A DNA stretch of 51,968 nt from Candidatus Dadabacteria bacterium (GCA_009837205.1 VXTZ01000008.1:1-51968); one strand, 5' to 3'. Shown: positions 35,097-44,252, numbered from the stretch's first letter. Program-made: numbers and translations. Notes: a model not told the origin generated them from the letters alone.

Positions 35097-37427
35097 ATGA
35101 ACCTGGAATCTTGCATCTCAATGATCGTCACCCGCCGCTGGCTGACCATTGTGCTCTCTTTGCTTGTTATGCTGATCCTTGCTGCGGGAGCCACGCGCTT
35201 GATTGTGGTGGACGTAGATTTCCGCAACCACTTCAGTAAATCCGACCCACACCTCCTTGCACTCGAACAGCTTGAAGAGACATATGCGCTGTCCGATGTT
35301 GTATTGGTTGCCGTAGCGCCGCATAACGGCACCATTTTCACACGGGAAACGCTTGTTGCCATTGAAGAGATGACTAAGCAGCTTTGGCGCACCCCGTACG
35401 CCACCCGCGTCGACTCTATTTCAAACTATACGCACAGCGAGGGATTCGAAGATGAGCTGGTTGTTGAGCAGCTTATCGACGAAGCCAGTTCCCTGAGCGA
35501 TACCGATATACAACGAATCATGGATATCGCGCTCGGCACTGAGGAAGTTGCCGGGCGATTCGTCTCCCGTGACGGACGAGTTGCAGGCCTGGTTGTCAGT
35601 ATTATTCTTCCTGACGACAATAGGGAATTGGCCAAGCGAGAGGTCACCGACTACCTGTATGAAACTGTTGCCGACGCCGGGGAGAAATATACATCCACCG
35701 ACTACCACCTTTTAGGTGGACTCATCCTCAATCGTGTCATAGGTGACGCGATTGACGATGAAACTGCCATCCTTGGGCCCATTGCTCTTGGAACCATGCT
35801 GCTTGTCGCCTTGATTCTGATACGTTCGATATGGGGGACACTTGCCATTGTGCTGATGATTACTGCCGTCATCCCATCCGCGCTGGGCTTTGCCGGGTGG
35901 ACAGGCTTAAAGCTGTTTGGTGAAAGCGGTGCCGCAATGTTTGTACTGATGGCTGTGACCGTCGCTCACTCCGTGCACATTATTGAGGCAATGGCCGTGG
36001 GCTTACGCCAGGGCATGACGAGAACAGAGGCGGCAATCTATGCCGTGCGAGTGGACGTGTGGCCTATTTTCCTTACCTCGTTCACAACCGCAATCGGATT
36101 TCTGAGCCTGAATTTCGTAGATATGCCGCCGTTTAAGGTCATGGGCAACATCGTGGCGTTCGGTTCCGTGTGCGCTTTTGTCTTTTCGGTGACCCTGTTG
36201 CCCGCATTCCTGTCACTATTACCTATTCGTCCCCGGAAGATACGCGAAAACAAACAGGATTTTTTCGATCGTCTCGGCCGTTTTGTCATCTCCTATCGTA
36301 CGATCCTTCTGTGCTCCTTTGGCATTATGACTGTCTTTCTGGTTGCCGGCATTTCCAAGATTGAACTTAGGGAGAACTGGCTTGAGGTTCTTGATGAGAG
36401 TTACGAGTTCCGGCGATCCGCGGATTTTCTGAGCGAGAATTTCCCTGGAGTGGAAACCTATGAGTACTCTCTGGATTCCGGCCGTGAAGGCGCCGTAACG
36501 GACATAGAATACCTAAAACAGGTCGAGTCGTTTGCGGACTGGTACCGGGAGCAACCGGAATTTGTCCATATCTTCTCAATTGCCGACATCATGAAGCGTC
36601 TGAACAAGAACCTGCATGGTGATAACCCGGATTACTACGTGCTTCCTGACGATCCCGAACTTGCTGCGCAGTATCTTTTGCTTTACGAATTCTCTCTTCC
36701 GGTAGGCCGTGACCTTAACAACCTGATCGACCATGACCGGAGGGCAACACGCGTAACGGTCTCAGTGAAAAGTATGTCCAGCAAGGAAAAGATTGATCTT
36801 GACGATCGTTCACGTGAGTGGCTGCGCCAAAATGCCCCCGGCATGGAAACCGGCGCTACGGGAATTTCGATTGTGGGGTCTCATTCGATTCAGAGGAATA
36901 TTGAAAATATGCTGCAGGGCACTTTCGTGGCGATGGCCATCGTCTCCCTGCTGCTGTTCGCCATATTCAGAAGTATACGCTTGGGACTGATCAGTGTGAT
37001 CCCCAATTTCATTCCGGCCGCCATAGCCATGGGACTGTGGGGGTATCTGGTGGGAGAGGTAGGAGTTCCGGCGGCGGTCGTCACCGCTATAGCATTCGGC
37101 ATCATCGTGGACGACACGATCCACTTCATGACAAAATACACGGATAGCAGAAAAGCGGGGAAACTGCCTTCGGAGTCCGTTCAGATTGCCTTTCGCCTAG
37201 TGGGCAGGGCACTGTTTACAACTACCGTAGTGTTTGGTCTGGGCTTTATGGTGTTCGGAGCATCCGGGGTGGTTGGAAACCAAGTGCTTGGTCTTTTAGT
37301 GGGAATAACGGTAATTATCGCTCTACTGGCAGATTTTTTCTTTCTTCCACCACTTCTGATGCTACTTGACGAGACCAAGGAAACCACCGAGGAGATCAGG
37401 GAGCGATTAAGGGGCTCAACCGCATAG
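35097..37427 (+). CDS. MMPL/RND-family transporter, paralogue 2
   Basis: 776 residues, clear paralogue of the protein at 15251 along its whole length (TPYATRVDSISNYTHSEG versus TPFASRVDSITNFQHTEA; both keep an LNK.-.GD(D/N)P stretch and a GIIVDDTIHF or GIVVDDTVHF motif). Membrane helices: one near residue 20, five at about 225-370, one near 400 and the last group at about 610-755. It belongs to the same RND class as hydrophobe exporters. No clear Shine-Dalgarno precedes the ATG at 35097; MIVTRRW eight codons later is an alternative. It is divergent from SMT copy 2 and convergent with the Rieske gene. Confidence 0.9.
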   Translation: MNLESCISMIVTRRWLTIVLSLLVMLILAAGATRLIVVDVDFRNHFSKSDPHLLALEQLEETYALSDVVLVAVAPHNGTIFTRETLVAIEEMTKQLWRTPYATRVDSISNYTHSEGFEDELVVEQLIDEASSLSDTDIQRIMDIALGTEEVAGRFVSRDGRVAGLVVSIILPDDNRELAKREVTDYLYETVADAGEKYTSTDYHLLGGLILNRVIGDAIDDETAILGPIALGTMLLVALILIRSIWGTLAIVLMITAVIPSALGFAGWTGLKLFGESGAAMFVLMAVTVAHSVHIIEAMAVGLRQGMTRTEAAIYAVRVDVWPIFLTSFTTAIGFLSLNFVDMPPFKVMGNIVAFGSVCAFVFSVTLLPAFLSLLPIRPRKIRENKQDFFDRLGRFVISYRTILLCSFGIMTVFLVAGISKIELRENWLEVLDESYEFRRSADFLSENFPGVETYEYSLDSGREGAVTDIEYLKQVESFADWYREQPEFVHIFSIADIMKRLNKNLHGDNPDYYVLPDDPELAAQYLLLYEFSLPVGRDLNNLIDHDRRATRVTVSVKSMSSKEKIDLDDRSREWLRQNAPGMETGATGISIVGSHSIQRNIENMLQGTFVAMAIVSLLLFAIFRSIRLGLISVIPNFIPAAIAMGLWGYLVGEVGVPAAVVTAIAFGIIVDDTIHFMTKYTDSRKAGKLPSESVQIAFRLVGRALFTTTVVFGLGFMVFGASGVVGNQVLGLLVGITVIIALLADFFFLPPLLMLLDETKETTEEIRERLRGSTA

Positions 37428-37503
37428 ATCGCAAAGATTCCACTGTGCGACATGGAAAAGCTGAATAGTATGCCGAAATCGGCATAAACATCCCTGCATA
37501 CCT

Positions 37504-38547
37504 TTACGGATTATAATACTGACCATCGGGATAGAACTGCCTGCAGTAGCGCCGATACTTCCCGATATCGCCGTCAACACTGCAAAGCCTCGGAAGTGAC
37601 CGATGTTTCAGATTTTTCCAGATGACTACATCCTGCATGACGTCATGCTCCTGGGATGAAATGAGGACCTTGTTCATGAGGCGGGTCCTGAGTCCCACGG
37701 GAAGGAGCCGCAGCCCGTGGCCCACTCCCTTCGGATTACGAAGTTGTCGCACTTGGCTCACCAGCGTCAGTTCAATAAATTTGCCATCAGTCGGTGTTGA
37801 AAGCACCCACAGGCGGGTGTCCATGTTGATCGAATGTTCGTGAACCTCGACAAGTGAATAGCCAAGCCCGTGTATGCTGGCGACCGCAGAAACGTCGTAC
37901 TCGAAAAGCTTGATGCCGGCAACCGTAAGGTTACGTTTGAAGTTAAAGGAGTTCCTGAGGAAGGAGCCGTCAATCGATACCGAACCGACAATGTTCACGC
38001 TGTTGTAGTGGTGCACATAGTTAAGGTGTGCGACATCCACGGAGTTCTCGGTAGTTTCCTGGGGATGTCCCGGGAAACGGAGGTGGCAGAATTCCATCCC
38101 GCCCCAGTCGGTATCCGTTGTGGAAATTTCGGGCAGGTGCCATTGAGGTTCTCGACCGCCGCTGCCCCACCAACCAAAAATGAGACCCTCTATCTCTCGT
38201 GTCTCGAACACCTTCAGCTTGGCGGTTTTTGGCGGAGGAGCAAAGGGTGTCGCCACGCATTGACCGCTCACATCAAACTCGAAACCGTGAAAAGGACACA
38301 CTAGGGAACCGTTGCGCACCTTCCCCCCTGCCTCAGGACCAAGATCGGCTCCAAGATGCGGACAGACCGCCTCAGCAACACAAACGTTCCCTTCCCCGTT
38401 GGACCAGACAACAATCTGTTCTCCAAGCCAGGTTCTCTTCAGGAGTCCCTTTTTTTCAATCATCTTGCGGCTGGCGACGAAATACCAGCCTTCCGGAAAT
38501 GGGTAAAGCAAGGATTCATCCTTGCGCACGTTTGAGTTTGGATTCAT
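37504..38547 (-). CDS. Rieske non-heme iron oxygenase, steroid type
   Basis: 347 residues. The 2Fe-2S Rieske site is Cys62-x-His64 (CPHLGADLG) and Cys84-x2-His87 (CPFHGFEFD). The mononuclear iron ligands are visible in NSVDVAHLNYVHHY (Asp171, His174, His179). N-terminal YPFPEGWYFVA resembles the DAF-36/Neverland cholesterol 7-desaturase and KshA groups, and also SdmA, the bacterial sterol C-4 demethylase oxygenase. With an ERG26/SdmB-like SDR at 42385, C-4 demethylation is the best guess, but 7-desaturation is possible. GGAG lies 10 nt before the ATG. No dedicated reductase is adjacent. Confidence 0.88.
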   Translation of the reverse strand: MNPNSNVRKDESLLYPFPEGWYFVASRKMIEKKGLLKRTWLGEQIVVWSNGEGNVCVAEAVCPHLGADLGPEAGGKVRNGSLVCPFHGFEFDVSGQCVATPFAPPPKTAKLKVFETREIEGLIFGWWGSGGREPQWHLPEISTTDTDWGGMEFCHLRFPGHPQETTENSVDVAHLNYVHHYNSVNIVGSVSIDGSFLRNSFNFKRNLTVAGIKLFEYDVSAVASIHGLGYSLVEVHEHSINMDTRLWVLSTPTDGKFIELTLVSQVRQLRNPKGVGHGLRLLPVGLRTRLMNKVLISSQEHDVMQDVVIWKNLKHRSLPRLCSVDGDIGKYRRYCRQFYPDGQYYNP

Positions 38548-38858
38548 TTGCTGTTACTCCGCTTATCCAGCGTTAAGTATCAGAAATGCATTTGCATTAG
38601 CCTCAGGGAATTATATATCTAAACAGAAAAAGTGTAAACACACTGCTCTCTCCCATCGTTTTGCCTGCCTTTTGTGTCTGGCTCAATGCACGGCCAGTCT
38701 GTTCTCTTAACACAAGCCCATAACTTGTCATTACGAAATGTTTTGGTTGCAGACAAAATGGCACCCGTCCAGCCAGGTTGATCTTGAAGTTGCATCTTTC
38801 ATTAAATACTATACTAGCGTTGGTGGTAATCGGTCGTTGTTACAGAATTCTTAATAGT

Positions 38859-38890
38859 GAGTTTCCGCACGGAAGAACTTCCGTAAACTC
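38859..38890. repeat. Imperfect inverted repeat, possible hairpin
   Basis: GAGTTT...AAACTC outer arms and a perfect ACGGAAG-AA-CTTCCGT core (about 38869-38884). It lies in the roughly 700-nt gap between the Rieske gene and the broken SDR, just before a small coding remnant. Bases 38548-38858 show nothing else I recognise. Confidence 0.5.
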
Positions 38891-39007
38891 ATGGGAGAGG
38901 CGGGAGACCTTGAAGTTTTCGGGGCCAAGTTTCCCAGAATGCAGATGTTGACGGTTCAGAATATCATAGAGGGGAAAAGAGAGAGGCAGATGCCTCTGCT
39001 TCCGTGA
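38861..39007 (+). pseudogene. Possible DNA-methyltransferase C-terminal remnant
   Basis: A short open stretch with no good start encodes FGAKFPRMQMLTVQNIIEGK followed by RERQMPLLP and a stop. This resembles the C-terminal end (WGK.(F/Y)PRIQILTIEELL.GK) of a group of site-specific DNA methyltransferases. Only about 35 residues are comparable, so the call is tentative. If right, it is the tail of a lost restriction or mobile-element gene. Confidence 0.35.
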
Positions 39008-39010
39008 ACT

Positions 39011-39124
39011 ATGGAAAATCTTAGATACATAATCAGTTACCTATTGGGATTTGCGGTTATTGCTCTTGTGGTGGTCTTGATAATACTCGGCGGTGTTAGT
39101 CTAGTTCGCTGGATTTCTGGGTAA
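39011..39124 (+). CDS. Small single-pass membrane protein (candidate)
   Basis: A 37-codon frame, 3 nt after the preceding stop, encodes a short polar start (MENLRYIIS), a hydrophobic helix (YLLGFAVIALVVVLIILGG) and a basic/aromatic end (SLVRWISG). This layout is typical of real small membrane proteins. There is no convincing ribosome site, so it may be chance. No family recognised. Confidence 0.35.
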   Translation: MENLRYIISYLLGFAVIALVVVLIILGGVSLVRWISG

Positions 39125-39256
39125 TTAAAGGGTTAAGTCCATAGCTACTTATTGCGGAGAATAATCCCTTTATAGGGAAAACCTGCCATGCAGCTCCGCA
39201 AATTACTGAACAGACTGAAGGCCGCGTACAGGGGGTCGAGGGCATACCTTAGGGAG

Positions 39257-40814
39257 TTAATAAACTGCGCGTCTTGCAATTTCTTTAAGCATCTGCCTGA
39301 AAATAACCCAGTGAGTGGGGTAAAGACCATACCAATAGATCAGGCCACCTAGGCCCAGGGGTCGGAAAACTGCTGTCTGCGTTATTCGACTGCCCCCTTC
39401 AGCGGGCTCGACTTCAAACTGAACAAAAGACTTACCGAAAAGAATACATAATAAATATAAATAAAAATTTTTGATATTCACAAACCCCCTGTAAATAAAG
39501 GCGATTGTGTGTTTTTGTAACTTCAAACTGAAGCCACGCCTGACCGGGCAACCTCATTTCCGCTCTCAGGCTCAGCAGCCGATTCTCTTCATACGCCTCA
39601 ACACGCCAGAAATCCAGAGGATCACCCGGGCGCAAGTCGGTCGGATGCCGCCTGCCCCTCCGCATGCCTACTCCGCCCACCAGCAGATCAACCAGGCCGC
39701 GCAGATACCAGATCCAGGTGGCAAAATACCAGCCCTGCTCTCCGCCAATGCGCCGTATGGGCGCAAAGGCCCGCGGGGGGTCCACGTTGACGACGGTCCG
39801 CTGGCAGTCGATAAGCCTCGAACCGAAACGGCCTCCTCCCCAAGACGGCCGGCTACCGCCTGAAGACACGGCGTCGCTCCAGCGGGTCTGGGCAATCTCC
39901 ATATCCTCCCGCTTAAGGGCCCGGTCTATCGCTTGAGACACCCCCAGAGGATGTACCGGGAAACGTTCGAGGGCCACCTTATCGCGGACAATGGTCTCGT
40001 TGCGTAAACCGTCAACGAGTTTCCTTCCCACCCTAGCATAAAGAGGAGTCACAAGCCCCAGCCAGAGACTCGAGAGATTGGGACTCAGGACAGGCACCGG
40101 AATCATAAGGCGCCGCACGCCGATCTGGCGGGCATATTCATTCATCAGTTCGCCGTAGGTAACCTGGTCGGGACCGGCGATTTCGAAAACCGCGCTGTCC
40201 TGCAGTTCCAGATCCAGGCCGCAAACGAGATAGGCTATTACGTCTTCGATGGCGATGGGCTGGGTTAATGTTCTCACCCAACTCGGGGTTACCATCAGCG
40301 GCAGCCTGTCAACCAGGCTTCGCAGCAGCTCAAAAGAAAGCGATCCTGAGCCGATTATGATCGAGGCGCGAAATTCCAAGGTCAGGGGACCTTCTGAGGC
40401 CAGAATACCCCCTACTTCCCTGCGACTCGCCAAGTGAGAGGAAAGTTCGCCGTCTCCGAACAATCCTCCCAGGTAAATGACTCGACGCACTCCATGCTGG
40501 CGTGCAACCCGGGCAAAATTACGCGCCCCGATACGATCCTGCTCTTCAAAGTTGTCCCCGGAACCCATAGAATGGACCATGTAGTAAGCCGTGTCCACTC
40601 CCGCAAGCGCGATCTCAAGAGAATCGGTGTCAAGCACATCGCCGGCGATAATCCGGGTATCGGGAGAGAAACGACCGGCGAGATATCCGGGGTTGCGGGC
40701 AAGACAGCGCACCCGCTCTCCCCTTTCCTCTAAAGCTGGGACCAGCCGCCCGCCAACATAACCGCTTGCCCCAGTCACCAGTACGATCCGGTCTTTTTTC
40801 TTATCCTCGGACAT
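39257..40814 (-). pseudogene. SDR-DUF2867 family NAD(P)-binding protein, broken by a 109-bp insertion
   Basis: The gene starts MSEDKKKDRIVLVTGASGYVGG (ATG 40814) with an intact GASGYVG NAD(P) loop and an atypical-SDR body (YYMVHSMGSGDNFEEQDR). The DUF2867 domain follows from about residue 330. After RLPGQAWLQFEV the frame runs into an AT-rich insert and stops at 39432. The missing end resumes in another frame as VQFEVEPAEGG, then SRITQTAVFRPLGLGGLIYW, and ends at 39257. Removing 109 bp between 13-bp direct repeats restores one continuous protein of about 480 residues. The open frame upstream of 40814 (to 41099) is antisense-like and not part of the gene. A partly active truncated protein cannot be excluded. 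Confidence 0.8.
39411..39532. mobile_element. 109-bp AT-rich insertion between 13-bp direct repeats
   Basis: ACTTCAAACTGAA occurs at 39411-39423 and again at 39520-39532. One copy plus the sequence between equals 109 bp, which shifts the frame (109 = 3x36+1). The insert is AT-rich (ATAATAAATATAAATAAAAA) unlike the host gene. Its inner ends share ACAAAA as a short inverted repeat (about 39423-39428 and 39513-39518), so a tiny MITE-like element is possible, although a 13-bp target duplication would be long. Confidence 0.55.
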
Positions 40815-40912
40815 CAAGAAAGAACCCAAATGCTGTAAAAAGCCTTTTTGTCTTCTTAACGAAAGGGCATATGGAGGATTTTCCCGCCTCCCCCGTCTCG
40901 GACACAGGAGGA

Positions 40913-41581
40913 CTAGGAAAGCAGTTTCTGAATTCTCTTTATCCTCTCTTCTTCCGTTTCCTCTTCCTTCGGGCTTGGGGGAATCCCGTTTCCCCTTATC
41001 ACGGCGGGCCTTTCGCCAACCTCGGCATGCCACCTGATAAGATTCGGAAAAGCCCCGAGATCCAGTTCCGCCCAGTCGTAAGCGTTTATCCATGGCCACG
41101 TGGCTATGTCGGCGACCGAATACTCTTCTGCAAGATACTCCACCTCAGAGAGTCTTTCGTCGAGTATCGAGTAGAGCCTTTTAGTCTCCTCGGTGTATCT
41201 CTTTATGGCATAGGGTATTTTTTCCGGGGCGTACTTTAAAAAGACGTTCAGTTGTCCCTGCATGGGCCCCACAGCCGACATCTGGAACATGAGCCATTGG
41301 ATGCACGTTGTTCTGCTACTGTCTCCGAGGGGCGGAAGAAAGCTTCCGAACTTGTCGGCAAGATATATGAGTATGGCTCCTGACTCAAAAACCGCCGTGC
41401 CGTTGTCATTATCGACTATCGCGGGTACTTTCCCGTTCGGGTTTATCTCGAGAAACCACGGCTCCTTGTGTTCAAACTCAGAGAGGTTAAGCGCGTGAAC
41501 CTTGTAGGCGGCTCCCAGTTCTTCGAGCATTATTGAAACCTTCTTGCCGTTCGGCGTGGCCGCCGTGTAGAGATCGATCAT
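40913..41581 (-). CDS. Glutathione S-transferase family protein
   Basis: 222 residues. The N-terminal thioredoxin-like half (MIDLYTAATPNGKKVSIMLEEL) and NPNGKVPAIVDNDNGTAVFESGAILIYLA contain the cis-Pro and the glutathione-binding E-S pair of bacterial GSTs (YfcG/nu-class-like). The helical C-terminal half includes SVADIATWPW, the N-capping box region. It lies about 98 nt upstream of the broken SDR in the same direction. Role unspecific: redox or detoxification. Confidence 0.9.
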   Translation of the reverse strand: MIDLYTAATPNGKKVSIMLEELGAAYKVHALNLSEFEHKEPWFLEINPNGKVPAIVDNDNGTAVFESGAILIYLADKFGSFLPPLGDSSRTTCIQWLMFQMSAVGPMQGQLNVFLKYAPEKIPYAIKRYTEETKRLYSILDERLSEVEYLAEEYSVADIATWPWINAYDWAELDLGAFPNLIRWHAEVGERPAVIRGNGIPPSPKEEETEEERIKRIQKLLS

Positions 41582-41711
41582 TTTTTGCCTCGGTTTATAT
41601 CGGGCCCTCAGTTAGGGAATTATATACAATAGTTACGAAAAATCCGGTCGATTTAACTTGTTTTCTGCATCGGCCGTATATGTTAAATTTACTTCTGGAA
41701 GGAATCAGGCG

Positions 41712-41783
41712 ATGACCGCAACGGGTCACGCTCCCGAAATGAAACGCAGATTGAGTACGGCCGGACGAAGGATGCACAGATGA
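41712..41783 (+). CDS. Possible 23-codon leader ORF
   Basis: A short frame (MTATGHAPEMKRRLSTAGRR...) starts 9 nt after AAGGA and ends in a TGA that overlaps the ATG of the sterol-desaturase gene (ATGA). This is the layout of translational coupling. The gene downstream has its own GAAGGA, so the leader may be chance. Confidence 0.25.
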   Translation: MTATGHAPEMKRRLSTAGRRMHR

Positions 41784-42415
41784 CTTATATAATAAGCGCA
41801 ATCCTAGTGATGAGCGGGTTTATGGGCGGGGCCCAGCTGGCCTACTCTAAGCTCTATGACTGGAGAATAGCCGAGGGAGACGGCAGTCGTCTCAAGGACC
41901 GTTACAGGAACACCGCAATGAACGGAACAATCGCCGTGGCGCTTTACCTTGTCGCGATCGTGATGTTCGGGGAACTCCTGATAGACTGGGATGCAGCTTC
42001 CACCTGGTACAAGCCTATCCTTGTCCTGCTGCTCTACGATTTCGGGTACTACTGGCTGCATCGTCTGCTGCATGTGCGGAAAGTCATGCAGAAAGTGCAC
42101 TGGGTTCATCACATGAACCTGCATCCTACCGCCGTTGATTCCCTGTACCTGCACCCGGTGGAAATGATCGCGGGGCTGGCTTTCCTGCTAATCTCGATAG
42201 TGATAGTGGGCCCCTTGGGTATCGGAGCGTTTCTGGCGGTCCTTTTGCTCCATACCATCATCAACATACTGCATCATACGAACCTGCAGCTACCTTATCG
42301 TCTGGCATGGCTCGCGAACCACTGGGCCGCAAGTCACGATGCGCATCATAGCCAGGGAGGAAATTACGGAGTGATTACGCCCGTATGGGACTGGATATTC
42401 GGAACGCGCTCATAA
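41780..42415 (+). CDS. Sterol desaturase / fatty acid hydroxylase family protein
   Basis: 211 residues, membrane-bound di-iron enzyme. The histidine clusters are His94-x3-His98 (HRLLH), His107-x2-His110-His111 (HWVHH) and His186-x2-His189-His190 (HDAHH), the ERG3/ERG25 pattern. Hydrophobic segments lie near residues 1-20, 50-68, 80-95 and 130-165. It could be a C-5 desaturase, a C-4 methyl oxidase or a hydroxylase. GAAGGA lies 7 nt before the ATG. Its end overlaps the 3beta-HSD-like gene by 31 nt, so the two are expressed together, as expected if they act on the same ring-A sites. Confidence 0.9.
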   Translation: MTYIISAILVMSGFMGGAQLAYSKLYDWRIAEGDGSRLKDRYRNTAMNGTIAVALYLVAIVMFGELLIDWDAASTWYKPILVLLLYDFGYYWLHRLLHVRKVMQKVHWVHHMNLHPTAVDSLYLHPVEMIAGLAFLLISIVIVGPLGIGAFLAVLLLHTIINILHHTNLQLPYRLAWLANHWAASHDAHHSQGGNYGVITPVWDWIFGTRS

Positions 42416-43416
42416 AAGATCCCGTACTGGTAACCGGCGGATGCGGATTCATCGGAGGGGCAATTGTCCACGCATTGGCCGACGAGGGGCGGGATGTGCG
42501 GGTAGTCAGTCCGCATTGCCATTCGTTTCGCTCCGACGTGGGGTTCCTGAACGTGGATATCAGAGACCTCTCGGCCCTCGTCCGGGCCTGCCGCGGATGC
42601 GAGACGGTTATTCATTGCGCGTCCGTCGTACAGACCCGCAACACGGCACGGGATGAAATGTGGTCCGTGAACTACGGCGGGACGGTCAACGTGATAGAAG
42701 CATGCAGGAGGGCCGGCATACGCAAACTCGTGCATATCAGTTCGGCCAGCGTGGTTTTCGAGGGCAGGGATATCGAGGCCGGAGACGAGACCCTTCCCTA
42801 CGCGAAAGTATCAATGAGCGCCTATGTGGACAGCAAGATAGAGGCGGAACGGCGTGTCCTGGAGTTCGCTGCAGAGGGCGTAACCCGGGCGTGCGCGCTG
42901 CGTCCTCACCTCGTCTTCGGTCCCGGAGACCAACGTTTCCTCCCGAACATCCTCAAACGGGCGGACGGGGCGGGTATCCAAGAAATCGGCCGGAGGGAGA
43001 AGCTGTCCGACTTCGTCTATGTTGACAATGTGGTCGATGCCGTGCTGGCCGCGGAACGGGCCCTTGACTCGAACGGGCTGGTATCCGGTCAGGCATATTT
43101 CGTGACGAACGCGGAGCCGGTCCCGTTTTTCGAGTTCATAGAACGCCTGCTTATGGCGTCAGGGTACAGTCCCATCGGACGACGTATTCCCTACTGGGTG
43201 GCGTACGCGGGAGCGGGCATTGTGGAGGGCTTCCATGCCGTGATGCGACGGGGTCTGGTCCCGGAGGACGGCCTGTCCCGGTTCGCGGTCCGCTACCTGA
43301 ATACGCATCACTACTTCCGCATTGACAAGGCGCGCCGCGACCTGCATTGGCAACCCCGCATATCCCTTGCCGAGGGGATAGAACGCACGGCCGATTCGCT
43401 GCGCGATTCGGCGTAG
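42385..43416 (+). CDS. 3beta-HSD/ERG26-like NAD(P)-dependent sterol dehydrogenase
   Basis: 343 residues, extended SDR. The NAD(P) loop is VTGGCGFIGG (about 16-25), with an acidic DIRD segment and the catalytic Tyr147-x3-Lys151 (YVDSK) plus Ser in HISSASVVFEG. Sequence layout fits the 3beta-hydroxysteroid dehydrogenase/isomerase group, which includes ERG26 and bacterial SdmB (decarboxylating 4-carboxysterol 3-dehydrogenase). Its start lies inside the end of the sterol-desaturase gene. With the Rieske enzyme it could form the oxidise-then-decarboxylate C-4 demethylation pair. Another steroid or isoprenoid dehydrogenase role remains possible. Confidence 0.87.
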   Translation: MGLDIRNALIKDPVLVTGGCGFIGGAIVHALADEGRDVRVVSPHCHSFRSDVGFLNVDIRDLSALVRACRGCETVIHCASVVQTRNTARDEMWSVNYGGTVNVIEACRRAGIRKLVHISSASVVFEGRDIEAGDETLPYAKVSMSAYVDSKIEAERRVLEFAAEGVTRACALRPHLVFGPGDQRFLPNILKRADGAGIQEIGRREKLSDFVYVDNVVDAVLAAERALDSNGLVSGQAYFVTNAEPVPFFEFIERLLMASGYSPIGRRIPYWVAYAGAGIVEGFHAVMRRGLVPEDGLSRFAVRYLNTHHYFRIDKARRDLHWQPRISLAEGIERTADSLRDSA

Positions 43417-43610
43417 AACAGGACGTTACGTGTTAAACAAGAACCCTCTATCGCAAAGGAACCAGGCGATAAAGGTGATGTCCCGCGATAACCGGACCTT
43501 CGGCGCACAGATCGTAACCACAGCAGAAATTTTCACTGAGTCCCCCTTTTTTCAGAAAGCCTCATGAAAGATCTCTTCAAGGAATCTCTGGAACTTGAGG
43601 GGTTACTTAA

Positions 43611-44252
43611 GATAGAATAATATCGTCAAAACCGGACAGTAACGATAACGGCAAAGGCGCAATCGGCTCCGTCAAGGCCATCCTGGGACATCGATGGAAC
43701 CTCCCCGGCCGAACCTATTTTTCAGGCGAACTTGACTTCGCTTATAACCTTAACAAAAAAGTAGACGGCAGGCTTAAAGGAGTTGATGACACTTCTTCGC
43801 CGGAGGCTCCCGACGTGTTTCCCGGAGACTGGGACCTTGAGAAGAACTACAGCGCGGGATTTAACGCGAAGCTGGGGTTATCGCCCGGGGAAGACATTCT
43901 GGGAAGCGGCGGTTCGATTTATCTGGTCGGAGGCGTTAAGTGGGCGGACTTCACGTTTGACGGCGCTTATGACGGCATGGTCGTCCTTCCCGACGGCACT
44001 ACCCAGCGGATTGCAGGCGTGGACAGCAAGGAACTCAGCGTGTGGCCCTGGCTCGTGGGAGCCGGAGTAGAATTCGGAAGCGAACAAAACCGTCTTGATC
44101 TGAGGGTTACCTACTCCAGGTATAAATTCGATTCAAGCTCGGGAGACGGACTGACCACCTCGACGTCAAGGGTTGATTATGATTTTGAAATCAGCGAATG
44201 GGGGGCCTACGTTGGCTACACCTTCGCTACCGGGTTCGGTCTGGGCATCTGA
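43611..44252 (+). pseudogene. N-terminally truncated outer-membrane beta-barrel gene
   Basis: An open frame from 43611 (stop just before) to 44252 lacks any ATG until inside the coding region; only a GTG at 43815 is available. It encodes typical barrel strands (WNLPGRTYFSGELDFAYNL, SIYLVGGVKWADFTFDGAY, NRLDLRVTYSRYKF, EWGAYVGYTFATGF). There is no signal peptide and the protein ends GLGI rather than in an aromatic residue. I read it as a decayed remnant of an autotransporter- or Omp-like barrel. Confidence 0.6.

Noticed and set aside
40815-41099. N-terminal extension of the SDR gene to 41099
   Set aside because: The extension lies antisense to the end of the GST coding sequence and is a basic, low-information stretch; the SDR fold begins right after the ATG at 40814.
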